A DNA stretch of 14,902 nt, from NCBI GenBank assembly GCA_014361095.1, contig JACIWF010000019.1:1-14902 (forward strand), read 5' to 3'. Of the stretch, positions 1 to 7,653 are shown piece by piece (position 1 is the first letter of the stretch; each line of letters opens with the position of its first letter). The DNA is from Hadesarchaea archaeon (GTDB lineage: Archaea; Hadarchaeota; Hadarchaeia; Hadarchaeales; Hadarchaeaceae). A program made the translations under genes and the position numbers. The notes beneath the pieces were generated by a model that was given only the letters and a program-made list of their open reading frames with translations, made no database searches and had not been told where the DNA came from.

Positions 1-11
1 AATGCATGATT

Positions 12-17
12 AAAAAA
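12..17 (-). terminator. Possible U-run terminator of gch3
   Basis: Read on the minus strand, a GC-rich stretch (about 19-30) is followed by six T residues, about 20 nt past the gch3 stop codon. Archaeal transcription commonly ends at such U-runs. There is no clear hairpin and the window edge is close, so this is tentative. Confidence 0.35.
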
Positions 18-39
18 TCGCGCGCCCCTCGATTAAGAA

Positions 40-798
40 TTAAGCTCGCTTGAATATTATCGTGGATTTGTTCCTGCTTTTACGGATCTCATGAAGACCC
101 TCGCTCGCCAATCGCGCTGCTTTTTCCGCGGTGGGCGCCGCCCCTACTCCTGCCTTTAACTCCAAACCCATCTCGGCCTTAACATCTGCGAGAACTTCGG
201 AGATCTCGGAAACCTCAAGGCCATTCGACAGCGCCATGATGTTATCTCCGCCCATGTAGAACACCAAGGCGTTGCGACGGAGAAACATCTGCACCAAAGC
301 CACGTGTGTCCTTTGGAGCAGGAAGTGGGTATCGTAAATTGGTTCGCTATCCGTGAGAAGCGTGGAATGGTTGATATCCATGTGAGCAATCTGGACCCAA
401 TCCTCATCCGGATAGCTTACACAGCTGCCAACCAAAGCGCTCTTTCGCTCGGCGGACTGGCTGCTTCCCACGCGCTGCAGGCACAAAGTTGCCAGAACTT
501 GAGCCTGATAGGGCGTCGTTGCGGCGCCAACGCCCATACTTACCGTCACTGGAAACTTTTGACCGATTACTTTCTGAATCTCCCGATGTTCCTCCATGGA
601 GACACCATTGGTAACGGCGAGAAGATTGTCGAACCTAGTTGGGAAAACCAATCCGCCCCGCGAGCCGAACTGCCGCTCCAGCTCGGCAAAGAGCTCCGCC
701 TGCAACACCTGGAGCTCAAATTCCCTCTTGGGCTCGGGTGTGACCGTCCACGGCCCATAGTTGTCTATTTGAATCAGGGTGAGCTGTATTTTCCTCAT
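40..798 (-). CDS. gch3: GTP cyclohydrolase III
   Basis: The 252-residue protein matches the archaeal GTP cyclohydrolase III family over its full length. This enzyme opens the guanine ring of GTP to give 2-amino-5-formylamino-6-ribosylamino-4(3H)-pyrimidinone 5'-phosphate, a precursor for archaeal deazaflavin/riboflavin-type cofactors. Seen in the sequence: the N-terminal QIDNYGPWTVTPEPKRE block (residues 10-26), FPTRFDNLLAVTNG (52-65), VSMGVGAATTPY, the central QIAHMDINH block, a second GGDN motif near residue 184 and the C-terminal ELKAGVGAAPTAE block. The two GGDN/RFDN-like halves reflect the duplicated palm (nucleotide-cyclase-like) fold of the family. The start is ATG at 798, preceded on the minus strand by AGAGGATGTT as ribosome-binding site. 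The gene is divergent from thiDN across a 105-bp AT-rich gap. I saw no anomaly. Confidence 0.93.
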   Translation of the reverse strand: MRKIQLTLIQIDNYGPWTVTPEPKREFELQVLQAELFAELERQFGSRGGLVFPTRFDNLLAVTNGVSMEEHREIQKVIGQKFPVTVSMGVGAATTPYQAQVLATLCLQRVGSSQSAERKSALVGSCVSYPDEDWVQIAHMDINHSTLLTDSEPIYDTHFLLQRTHVALVQMFLRRNALVFYMGGDNIMALSNGLEVSEISEVLADVKAEMGLELKAGVGAAPTAEKAARLASEGLHEIRKSRNKSTIIFKRA

Positions 799-903
799 AA
801 CATCCTCTAATTTTATTACTTGAACTGCGTAAATAATGTTTCGAAAAACGCATTATCCTTTCCCAAGCATGGGGTAGAGATAGCGTGCGGAGTGGAGTGA
901 TAA
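799..903. promoter_or_regulatory. Divergent gch3 / thiDN promoter region
   Basis: This 105-bp gap separates two divergent cofactor genes. The AT-rich GTAAATAAT at 829-837 can serve as a TATA-like element for thiDN, and its complement (TTATTTAC) for gch3. A possible thiDN ribosome-binding site, GGAGTG, lies at 894-899, just before the ATG at 904. I looked for a TPP riboswitch between the TATA-like box and thiDN and saw no CUGAGA-containing core. The promoter assignment is inference from composition and position. Confidence 0.4.
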
Positions 904-2238
904 ATGAAAGTTCCCTGCGTGCTGACGATAGCCGGCTCAGACTCTGGAGGCGGCGCCGGGATCCAGGCCGATTTAAAGACGATGGCGGCGCTCGGGGTTC
1001 ACGGATTGTGCGCCATAACCGCAGTAACTGCGCAAAATACCTGTGGAGTTGCTGCCGTCATGGAGCTGCCGCCGGAGTTCGTCGGCCAGCAGATCGATAC
1101 CGTTATGGAGGACTTTGAGGTGAAGTTTGCCAAGACCGGGATGCTAAGCAGCGCAGCTATCATCAGGACAGTTATCGACCGTGTGAGAAGATATCGGTTG
1201 CGAGTTGTAGTCGATCCTATAATCATTTCCGCCAGCGGTTCGCCTCTCCTGCGCGAAGAGTCGCTCCCCGCGATGGTGGAACTGCTCTCCCACGCTGAGC
1301 TGGTGACGCCAAACGCCAATGAGGCCGAAAGATTGTCGGGAGTAAAAATTAGAAATGTAGCCGATATGAGAAGGGCGGCCAGAAAAATTGCCGAGCTTGG
1401 GCCAAAAGCGGTTCTGATCAAGGGCGGGCATCTGATGAAGAAAACAGTAACTGATGTGCTGTATCACGATGGAGGTTTTGAAGAATTCAGCGGTCCGAGA
1501 ATAACCGAGGAAACCACCCACGGCACTGGTTGCTCACTATCATCCGCAATCGTTGCCGAACTCGCCAAGGGAGCTACCCTGTGTGTTGCTGTCAAAAATG
1601 CCCGAGAGTTTGTAACTCAGGCGATTCGATATCGGTTAAATATCGGCCATGGTGTCGTGCCAATCAACCAGATGGCAGGGGTTCTCCGGGCGGCTGAAAC
1701 TGCCCACGCCATCAGCGAGGTCTGGAGGGCGGCTCGGCTGCTGGTGAAAAACCAAAAATTCGTGAAACTGATCCCTGAGGTGGGTACAAACATCGTGATG
1801 ACATTGCCCGGAGCAACATCTCAATCCGAAGTAGTGGGACTCTCGGGAAGAATTGTCAAATCCGGTGATGGGGCGATGCTAACAGGTTTTCCTGAACTCG
1901 GAGGGTCGGAACATATGGCTAACGTGGCTCTGACCGCACACAGATATGACCCACGCATTCGCTCGGCGATGAACATCAAATTCTCCCTGAACACCTTGCA
2001 AGCCTGCCGCTCGCTGGGACTAAGCATCTCATCCTTTGACCGCAGCAAGGAGCCTCGCGGTGTGAAAACGATGGAATGGGGCACAGAACAAGCCATAAAG
2101 AAAGTCGGTAGGGTCCCACAAATCATTTTTGACAAGGGTGGCCTAGGCAAGGAAGCAATGATCAGGCTCTTGGGTACCACCCCCAGTGAGGTTGTTTCAC
2201 TGGCGCTGAAAGTAGCGGAAAAGGTCGGGCAGGGGTAA
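904..2238 (+). CDS. thiDN: Bifunctional HMP(-P) kinase / thiamine-phosphate synthase
   Basis: This 444-residue fusion carries two steps of thiamine synthesis. Residues 1 to about 260 are a ThiD ribokinase-fold kinase that phosphorylates hydroxymethylpyrimidine and its monophosphate. Seen: AGSDSGGGAG (10-19), VVDPIIIS (102-109), TPNANEAERLSG (135-146) and the anion-hole/catalytic HGTGC (206-210). Residues from about 265 to 442 are the archaeal ThiN domain, which joins HMP pyrophosphate and thiazole phosphate in place of ThiE: GTNIVMTLPGA (294-304), SGRIVKSGDG (314-323), HRYDPRIRSAMN (346-357), SSFDRSKEP (376-384), EWGTEQA and FDKGGLGKE (409-417). The length is normal for ThiDN. The ATG at 904 has GGAGTG upstream. 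An overlapping upstream ATG at 885 opens another, non-homologous frame and is not the start. A T6 run (2242-2247) follows the stop codon. Confidence 0.94.
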   Translation: MKVPCVLTIAGSDSGGGAGIQADLKTMAALGVHGLCAITAVTAQNTCGVAAVMELPPEFVGQQIDTVMEDFEVKFAKTGMLSSAAIIRTVIDRVRRYRLRVVVDPIIISASGSPLLREESLPAMVELLSHAELVTPNANEAERLSGVKIRNVADMRRAARKIAELGPKAVLIKGGHLMKKTVTDVLYHDGGFEEFSGPRITEETTHGTGCSLSSAIVAELAKGATLCVAVKNAREFVTQAIRYRLNIGHGVVPINQMAGVLRAAETAHAISEVWRAARLLVKNQKFVKLIPEVGTNIVMTLPGATSQSEVVGLSGRIVKSGDGAMLTGFPELGGSEHMANVALTAHRYDPRIRSAMNIKFSLNTLQACRSLGLSISSFDRSKEPRGVKTMEWGTEQAIKKVGRVPQIIFDKGGLGKEAMIRLLGTTPSEVVSLALKVAEKVGQG

Positions 2239-2241
2239 AGC

Positions 2242-2247
2242 TTTTTT
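2242..2247 (+). terminator. Possible weak U-run terminator after thiDN
   Basis: Six T residues lie 4 nt after the thiDN stop codon, in the 42-bp gap before rps17e. This could be a simple archaeal U-run terminator, or merely AT-rich spacer in a thiDN-rps17e transcript. Confidence 0.2.
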
Positions 2248-2280
2248 ACCTATCCACCGAAACGAGCGGGAGGGACTAGG

Positions 2281-2490
2281 ATGGGAAGTGTGAGATCACT
2301 GTACATAAAACGGGCCGCGAGGGAGATACTTAACAAGTATCCCAACAAGTTCACCAAGGACTTTCATGAGAACGTCAAGATCCTCGAGGAGCTGATAAAA
2401 ACGGATAGCAAGACGACCCGCAATCGGGTGGCGGGTTACATAACTAAGATCCTGAAGCGGGAAAATGGAACCGCGTCTGAAACTGCCTAA
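2281..2490 (+). CDS. rps17e: 30S ribosomal protein S17e (eS17)
   Basis: The 69-residue basic protein matches archaeal S17e, a small-subunit ribosomal protein shared by archaea and eukaryotes and absent from bacteria. Seen: the N-terminal MGSVRSLYIKRAAREIL block, the YPNKFTKDFHEN segment (20-31), and the C-terminal RNRVAGYITKILKR helix that typifies the family. The length is as expected for archaea. The ATG is preceded by GGGAGGGACTAGG, a strong ribosome-binding site. It lies 42 bp after thiDN on the same strand. No anomaly. Confidence 0.9.
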   Translation: MGSVRSLYIKRAAREILNKYPNKFTKDFHENVKILEELIKTDSKTTRNRVAGYITKILKRENGTASETA

Positions 2491-2525
2491 AGTCGACTTT
2501 ACTCCTGCTCAAAAATTTTCTGAAT

Positions 2526-3251
2526 TTGAACTGCCCAAGCTTTTCCGCATGGTTGAGTAAAAGTTTGAGCCCTGTGCTTTCGCCAAAAACCATGCAATTC
2601 TATCGGGGGCAATTTCAGCCGAGGCCGCTGTCCCATTTCCAAGAGCCGATAAAGGACCACCAACTTGCCACACTTTCTAAACTTTCCCTGGGTTTACTGG
2701 TGGCGTTGGTGATGGTTAAGACTGGACTGGGCTTCCTTGTCCCTCAGATCGACTTCAAGGTAACCTACATCGCGCTTGCCGCCGCCCCCATCTTGCTCTT
2801 CAGCCGGTAAAGGTTAAGGGGAATTAAAAACATCAACTGACCATCACCTGTCTTTTTCGCGGCTATGTTCGTGCCTATGGAAAGCGTCTGGATGACTGGG
2901 TTTTTCCAGTCCACGATAACCAGCTTGAAAGTGAACATAGCTTCCATCCCCATGATCCTAACCATCAGCGCCATAGTGAGCCAGTTTATCTCCAATGTGC
3001 CGCTGGTGGCCCTGTACCTGCCCATGCTGGCCCAAGCCGGTGCTTCGACCAAAGAGTTGATTGCCCTAGCGGCTGGAAGCACCATCGCTGGAAACATGAC
3101 CATCCTCGGAGCGGCGAGCAACGTGATAGTGATTCAAAACGCAGAAAAGAAATCTGGAGATACCCTGAGCTTCTTCGAATTCGCCAGGGTTGGAGTCCCG
3201 CCAACCATCGCGAACATTTTAATTTACTGGATCTACTTGGTCTGGCTCTGA
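2526..3251 (+). pseudogene. ArsB/SLC13-type membrane transporter remnant (two in-frame stops)
   Basis: One reading frame, interrupted by TAA at 2808-2810 and TGA at 2838-2840, gives the C-terminal half of an ion-transporter-superfamily permease (ArsB/NhaD/citrate-transporter-like). Seen: hydrophobic segments SLGLLVALVMVKTG and YIALAAAPILLF before the stops; VFFAAMFVPMESVW, IPMILTISAIVSQ, the family-typical FISNVPLVALYLPML and IAGNMTILGAASNVIVIQ, and a final membrane helix (NILIYWIYLVWL) after them. Homologues continue across the stop region, where a basic residue and then Trp (KNIN-W) would be expected, so TGG to TGA and an AAA- or AGA-type codon to TAA are the simplest losses. The N-terminal membrane half (usual family length about 400-430 aa) is absent; upstream there is only S17e and 35 bp. 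Substrate unknown. The 5' limit of the remnant is uncertain, since homology seems to begin near 2640. Confidence 0.75.
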
Positions 3252-3310
3252 CCAGTCAGCTGCGGCTTGAGAACTCCACCGCTTATAACCTGGAAAAATT
3301 AGCTGACGGA

Positions 3311-3324
3311 AAAATTTAAATAAA
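3311..3324 (+). promoter_or_regulatory. TATA-like promoter box of the ferredoxin gene
   Basis: The AT-rich AAAATTTAAATAAA lies about 50 bp before the ferredoxin ATG, placing a transcription start near 3346 and leaving about 26 nt of leader with a strong ribosome-binding site. Just upstream, GTCAGCT (3254-3260) and AGCTGAC (3301-3307) form a widely spaced inverted repeat of unknown role. Confidence 0.6.
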
Positions 3325-3358
3325 CATAGGATTTCCTTTCTTTATCCTTGAAAACACT

Positions 3359-3365
3359 AAGGAGG
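3359..3365 (+). promoter_or_regulatory. Ribosome-binding site that decides the ferredoxin start
   Basis: AAGGAGG matches the 16S anti-Shine-Dalgarno (CCTCC at about 7791-7795, minus strand) and lies 6 nt before the ATG at 3372. A TTG at 3348 in the same frame would place this site inside the gene, so ATG at 3372 is preferred. Confidence 0.8.
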
Positions 3366-3371
3366 AAGAAT

Positions 3372-3548
3372 ATGCCGCCAGTTGTTGACCTTAAAAAGTG
3401 CACTGGGGCTGGAGTCTGCGCAGATGTCTGTCCGGCCAACGTCATTGAAATTCAAAATGGAAAAGCCGTAATTGTTCGGCCGGATGACTGCATTGAGTGC
3501 CGAGCCTGCGAGGCCTCATGCCCGAACAGTGCCATTAAGCTCCCATGA
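3372..3548 (+). CDS. Small ferredoxin, predicted [3Fe-4S][4Fe-4S]
   Basis: The 58-residue protein has two iron-sulfur motifs. The second, CIECRACEASCP, is a complete CX2CX2CX3CP. The first, CTGAGVCADVCP, has Ala where the second cysteine should be (CX5CX3CP). By the usual ligand exchange in dicluster ferredoxins, cluster II would have four cysteines and cluster I only three, which in other 7Fe ferredoxins gives a [3Fe-4S] cluster. It is a cytosolic electron carrier; no partner is identifiable here. Start chosen at ATG 3372 because AAGGAGG lies just upstream. Expressed alone: own TATA box, own hairpin terminator, and convergent with the rRNA operon. The CxGxGxC variant is seen in other archaeal and bacterial small ferredoxins, so it may be ancestral rather than decay. 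Confidence 0.88.
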   Translation: MPPVVDLKKCTGAGVCADVCPANVIEIQNGKAVIVRPDDCIECRACEASCPNSAIKLP

Positions 3549-3560
3549 ATTTAGCCATAT

Positions 3561-3609
3561 GTCCCGCATTTAGGGAGAAATTAAGGCGGGTCCAGCGGGA
3601 CTATTTTTT
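3561..3609 (+). terminator. Hairpin plus U-run terminator of the ferredoxin gene
   Basis: GTCCCGC (3561-3567) pairs with GCGGGAC (3595-3601) across a 27-nt loop, followed by TATTTTTT. It starts 12 nt after the ferredoxin stop codon and separates this gene from the convergent rRNA operon. Confidence 0.6.
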
Positions 3610-3668
3610 ACCCTCGCCATGATTTTGGCCCATTCAAACTTGTCTGTTTTAATTGACTAAATTTCGCC

Positions 3669-3681
3669 AAAAAGTGAAAAA
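3669..3681 (-). terminator. U-rich terminator of the rRNA operon
   Basis: On the minus strand, two T5 runs separated by CAC follow the outer part of the 23S processing stem. Paired U-runs are typical archaeal terminators. The 3549-3700 gap between the ferredoxin and the 23S stem has no ORF and no recognisable 5S rRNA. Confidence 0.55.
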
Positions 3682-3702
3682 TTAGGAAACGTGATCATGA
3701 AA

Positions 3703-3719
3703 GCCATGCATAGGTCGCA
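3703..3719. repeat. 23S processing stem, distal arm
   Basis: The 17 bases GCCATGCATAGGTCGCA are exactly complementary to 7605-7621 on the other side of the 23S gene, and CTAGC (3726-3730) pairs with GCTAG (7594-7598) after a short mismatched stretch. Long stems enclosing 23S rRNA, cut at bulge-helix-bulge sites by the splicing endonuclease, are standard in archaeal pre-rRNA. Confidence 0.85.
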
Positions 3720-4073
3720 ACGGCACTAGCCAGTTGGTGGAACTTTCAGCCGATATGTACCACCGGGCTGAACACCTCGCCGAAGCTTGGTGCTTACACC
3801 CGTGGCCATTCAACGGGATCTTCTAGTCCCAGGCTGCGGGCTACCCAGCAAACCGTGTCGCCACGGTCCGCCGTGACGGAGTCACCGGTAGCCCAGGGTG
3901 CCTATTTTCGGGTGTCGCTTCGGCCTTAGATGCTTTCAGGCCTTATCGACTGGCGCGTAGCTGCCCGGCTCTGCCCTGTCGGACAACCGGTAAACCAGAG
4001 GCGCCGGCATCCTGTTCCTCTCGTACTAGGGATACCTTACCCTCAGGCACCCAACACCCCCGAAAGATAGCAT

Positions 4074-4134
<61 letters not shown>

Positions 4135-4181
4135 TACCCTTGGCCGCTGCTACACGGCCAGGATGGGAAGAACCGACATCG

Positions 4182-4980
4182 CGAAGATTTCTCTTCGGAC
4201 TATTTCTTCACCCCGCACCTAGGCGGGGGCCGGCGTATTTTGGACCACACGATGTGATCCAACTCATCTGCCACCTGGCATCAGTCTCTACGGGGTGGGC
4301 AACTTTTTCTTGAATTCTTCTAGGATATATGGGCCAACCAACTCGACGAATCTTGAGTTGTGTCTCTTGAGCAGCCTGAGACGATAGTACATTCCATCTC
4401 GATTTATGTTGGCAATCAAGTGAAATTTTCTAAGTGCCCTTATCAGCCGGAACTGATCGTCTACCGTAAATCCCTGAGTGTTGAAGTAAACTGAACCACG
4501 GCTCTTACTACCATCATCCATGAACCAGACTGCCAACGCAAACGGCGTCAACATTTCTTTGATTTTCTCTGGCACTATCTTGCGGCCTTCTCTGTAGAAA
4601 AAACGGTAAAGCTCCATCAACTCCGGATGTGTTCTCGTCACCATTTTGTAGTACTCCCGGTTACCTTTGCTGTGATAAATCTTAGGACAGGCGACACCTT
4701 TCAGGATGCTGTGTTTCCATTCAACGTAGAACTTGCGCCTCGCCGTTTGTAGAAACTCAAAGACCACCTTGCCTCTATGAGGACGCAAATGTCCATCGCC
4801 CAACAAAGACCCGATTATGAGTTCTCTCTGAACTTTACTCAGTGGTTTTTCCATATGCCCACTTCCCTCGGAGTTGCCTCCACAACTACTAGATTTTCCC
4901 TTATTCAATTTATTGCGGAGGGTTCTCCGATATTAGCCGGTGCTTTGGTCGGCATTGCTGCCGCCATACCCCGTATTTCG
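4182..4980 (-). ncRNA. Group I intron in 23S rRNA (site equivalent to L2500)
   Basis: The 799-nt insertion has group I, not archaeal bulge-helix-bulge, features. Joining CTACCT to CGATGTCGG restores the universal 23S sequence, so the 5' exon ends in U and the intron ends in G, the group I rule. P1: exon UACCU pairs with intron GGGUA, with U-G wobble at the splice site (internal guide about 4967-4971). P2: CGGCA-GCAA-TGCCG hairpin. P3: CACCGGC (4936-4942) with GCCaGGTG (4272-4279). P7: R element GTAGAGACTG (4282-4291) and S element AATAGTCC (4197-4204). P8-like: GGATCACA-TCG-TGTGGTCC. P9: GAAGA-GAAA-TCTTC, followed by the terminal G (4182). P6-like GTGGGC (4857-4862) pairs with GCCCAC (4295-4300), enclosing the endonuclease ORF. 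Splicing is not shown and the subgroup is not assigned. Group I introns in archaeal rRNA were reported only recently; most archaeal rRNA introns are of the protein-spliced type. Confidence 0.85.
4288..4854 (-). CDS. Intron-encoded LAGLIDADG homing endonuclease
   Basis: The 188-residue protein (ATG at 4854) has two LAGLIDADG motifs: LIIGSLLGDG at residues 12-21 and ALAVWFMDDG at 106-115, each with an acidic residue at the metal-binding position (D20 and D113/D114). This is the single-chain, two-motif form (LAGLIDADG_2-like) that cuts intronless 23S alleles to spread the intron; it may also assist splicing. Spacing of about 94 residues between motifs and the small size fit the family. An in-frame TTG at 4908 would add 18 residues lacking a conserved motif. 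ATG is preferred, with GAGGGAAG upstream. The ORF sits in the P6 loop of the intron, and its TAG stop codon lies inside the P7 R element. It is intact with both catalytic acids present, so the intron could still be mobile. Its target is expected to be the CTACCT/CGATG junction. Confidence 0.92.
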   Translation of the reverse strand: MEKPLSKVQRELIIGSLLGDGHLRPHRGKVVFEFLQTARRKFYVEWKHSILKGVACPKIYHSKGNREYYKMVTRTHPELMELYRFFYREGRKIVPEKIKEMLTPFALAVWFMDDGSKSRGSVYFNTQGFTVDDQFRLIRALRKFHLIANINRDGMYYRLRLLKRHNSRFVELVGPYILEEFKKKLPTP

Positions 4981-5500
4981 AGGTAGCAAACCGCGGGGTC
5001 GATAGGGGCTCTCGCCCGCGACAACTCTGTTATCCCCAGGGTACCTTTTCTGTCATCCCGAGCCCTCACCAAGAGGGACATCGAGGTTCGCTAGGCCCGG
5101 CTTTCGCCTCTGCGAGCCTTGGTAGTGAGCTCACAGTCAGGCCGGCTTTTGGCCTTGCCCTCTACGGCGGAGTTCTGACCCGCCTGAGCCGACCTTTGGG
5201 CTCCCTTGATATCTTTTCGAGGGACTGCCGCCCCAGCGAAACTGCCCACCTGCCGCTGTCTCCCTCGCGGGGTTAGAGGCGTAGTCACGAAAGGGCGGTG
5301 TTACATTGGCGCCTCCACCCGACCCTAAGGCCGGGCTTCTAAGGCTCCCGCCTACGCTCTGCAATCGCGACCGCGCCCCAACGACAAGCTGCAGTAAAGG
5401 TCCATGGGGTCTTCGTTTCCCTTCGGGGGTCCCCGGCATGTGCGCCGGCCAGTGGGTTCACCGAGTTCCAGGCTGGGACAGTGGGGCTATCGTTGATTCC

Positions 5501-5532
<32 letters not shown>

Positions 5533-5535
5533 TTA

Positions 5536-5573
<38 letters not shown>

Positions 5574-7604
5574 GCGGCGCTTCTGCCCGTTGGACCGGGC
5601 TTTCACGTACCGCCACTGGGCAGAATTCACTTACTGTACAAGGGCTTTCGCCTTCGCAGTAAGCTACGTTTTTATTAAACAGTCGTAGCCCCCTAGTCAC
5701 TGCGACCTGCCCCTCGCGGAGCAGGCACCCATTCTACCGAAGCTTTTGGGCCAACTTGCCGAATTCCCTAGCCTGGTGTCTCTCGACACGCCTTAGGCTT
5801 CTCACCTAGGGGCACCTGTGTCGGATCTAGGTACGGTCACCCAGGATCCCATTTCCTGGCCCCCTTTTCACGGGCTCCAAGAATCAGCCGAACCCACCTA
5901 ACGGCAGGCTATTCCCGCCTTCACCCGGTTCTCTCCATTACGGAACTCCCCGGGTTTCAACGGTTAAATGAGGCGACGACCTCACTCGACCTATCTCAGA
6001 GCGTCGGAAGCCAGGCTTGCGTTGCCGCAGGTACCTGGATGGTTCCGGAATATTAACCGGATTCCCTTTCGATGGCGTCTGGTTGAGAGCCACCTTAGGA
6101 CCGACTAACCCTCGACTGACGATCATTGTCGAGGAACCCGGGCCCCTTCGGCGGTTGGGATTCTCACCCAACTATGCTGCTACTACCACCAGGATCCTCA
6201 TTCCAGCGCGGTCCATACGACCTCACGGCCGTACTTCTCCCCACGCCGGACGCCTTCCTACCAGATCAGTCTACTAAACTTCGACTGCCCTGAGGTATCG
6301 GCAGTCGGCTTAGCCCCGTGAATCTTCGGGGCCCCCGCCCTCGATGGGTCCGCTATTACGCGTTGTTTAAAGGATGGCTGCTTCTGAGCCTACCTTCCCA
6401 CTGTCTGAGGACGAGGACGCCCTTCTAGGTTGACACTTAGCCGACATTTAGGGGCCTTAACCCCAGTCTGGGTTTTTCCCCTCTCGGAGCGGGAGCTTAC
6501 CCCCCGCATCCCGTCTCTAGCGGTCTACGGTGCCGGCAGCTTCGGAGTTCGACAGGAGAGCCGAGGGTTTCCCCCCATACTTCCCCAATCGGTGCTCTAC
6601 GCTACCGGCGACCTCGCGCTAGGCCTGACTGCGGCCAGCTTCGGAAGGAACCAGCTGTCACCGGGCTTGATTGGTCTTTCGCCACTAGCCCAAGGTCATC
6701 CGACCGAATTGCACATCAAGACCGGTTCGGCCCTCCATCCCCCAAAGGGGGACTTCAGCCTGCCTCGGACTAGATCGCCCGGTTTCGGGTCTTCGCGCCG
6801 TGACTCCGGGCGCTGTTAACACCCAGTCCCTCACCCTTGCGGGCTGCGGACCTTTTGCTTTCGCTCTGGCTCCGCGGTTGAACCGCTTAGCCTCGCCACG
6901 ACACGAAACTCCCTGGCCCGTGATTCTAGACGGACGGCACGACCCTGATTCCCTCCCCTCGTACAACCGCCTCGCGACGGCTTCCTTCGGGGAGGATCAA
7001 CTCTTTCGAGCCGTGCCCTACTATCGCCACCTAGTTTCAGGCTCTTTTAACCCCCCTTCCGGGGTGCTTTTCAGCTTTCCCTCGCGGTACTGCGTCCGCT
7101 ATCGGTCTCGAGACGTGTTTAGGGTTAGGGGTTGATGCCCCCCAGCTTCAGGCACCAATTCCGAGGCGCCCTACTCAGGATACTCCCCCTCGTACCCTGC
7201 GTGATTACGCCTACGGGGCTGTCACCCTCTAAGGCGCAGGTTTCCAACTGCTTCGGCTTCTCACGCGAGAGATTGGGGGGAGTCCTACAACTCCACATCC
7301 CCAGTGATTTTCATCACCAGGTTCGGTTTGCCCTGCGCCGGTTTCACTCGCCGTTACTCCCGGCATCGCGTTTGCTTTCTTTTCCTCCCGGTAATAAGAT
7401 GTTTCCGTTCCCGGGGTTCCCGCTCGCTCGCGCGAGCGACGAAGGTTTCCCTTCGTCAGGAAGTCCCATTCAGCGATCCTAGGTTCAACGGTTGCTTGCA
7501 CCTCGCCTAGGCGTTTCGCCGCTTGCCACGGCCTTCTTCGGCGCTCGAGCCAAGCCATCCCCCAGGTGGCTTACTAAGTTCCCTGTGAACCCAGCTAGCA
7601 CAGC

Positions 7605-7621
7605 TGCGACCTATGCATGGC
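7605..7621. repeat. 23S processing stem, proximal arm
   Basis: TGCGACCTATGCATGGC is the exact reverse complement of 3703-3719. It lies in the 16S-23S spacer just before the mature 23S 5' end and closes the 23S processing stem. Confidence 0.85.
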
Positions 7622-7653
7622 AATCATCTTGCGTTTTCCGCAATATGCCCTTA

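Noticed and set aside
304..810. 168-codon plus-strand frame opposite gch3
   Set aside because: It lies antisense to a gene with full-length family similarity and has no recognisable domain.
841..903. TPP riboswitch before thiDN
   Set aside because: The leader is too short after the TATA-like box and lacks the CUGAGA core.
999..2180. Minus-strand open frames of 119-140 codons opposite thiDN
   Set aside because: Shadows of a well-conserved fused gene, without homology of their own.
4182..4980. Intron as an archaeal bulge-helix-bulge type
   Set aside because: The joined exons require a U/G group I junction, and P3, P7 and P9 elements are visible; I did not find a symmetric 3-nt/4-bp/3-nt motif at the junction, although no folding program was run.
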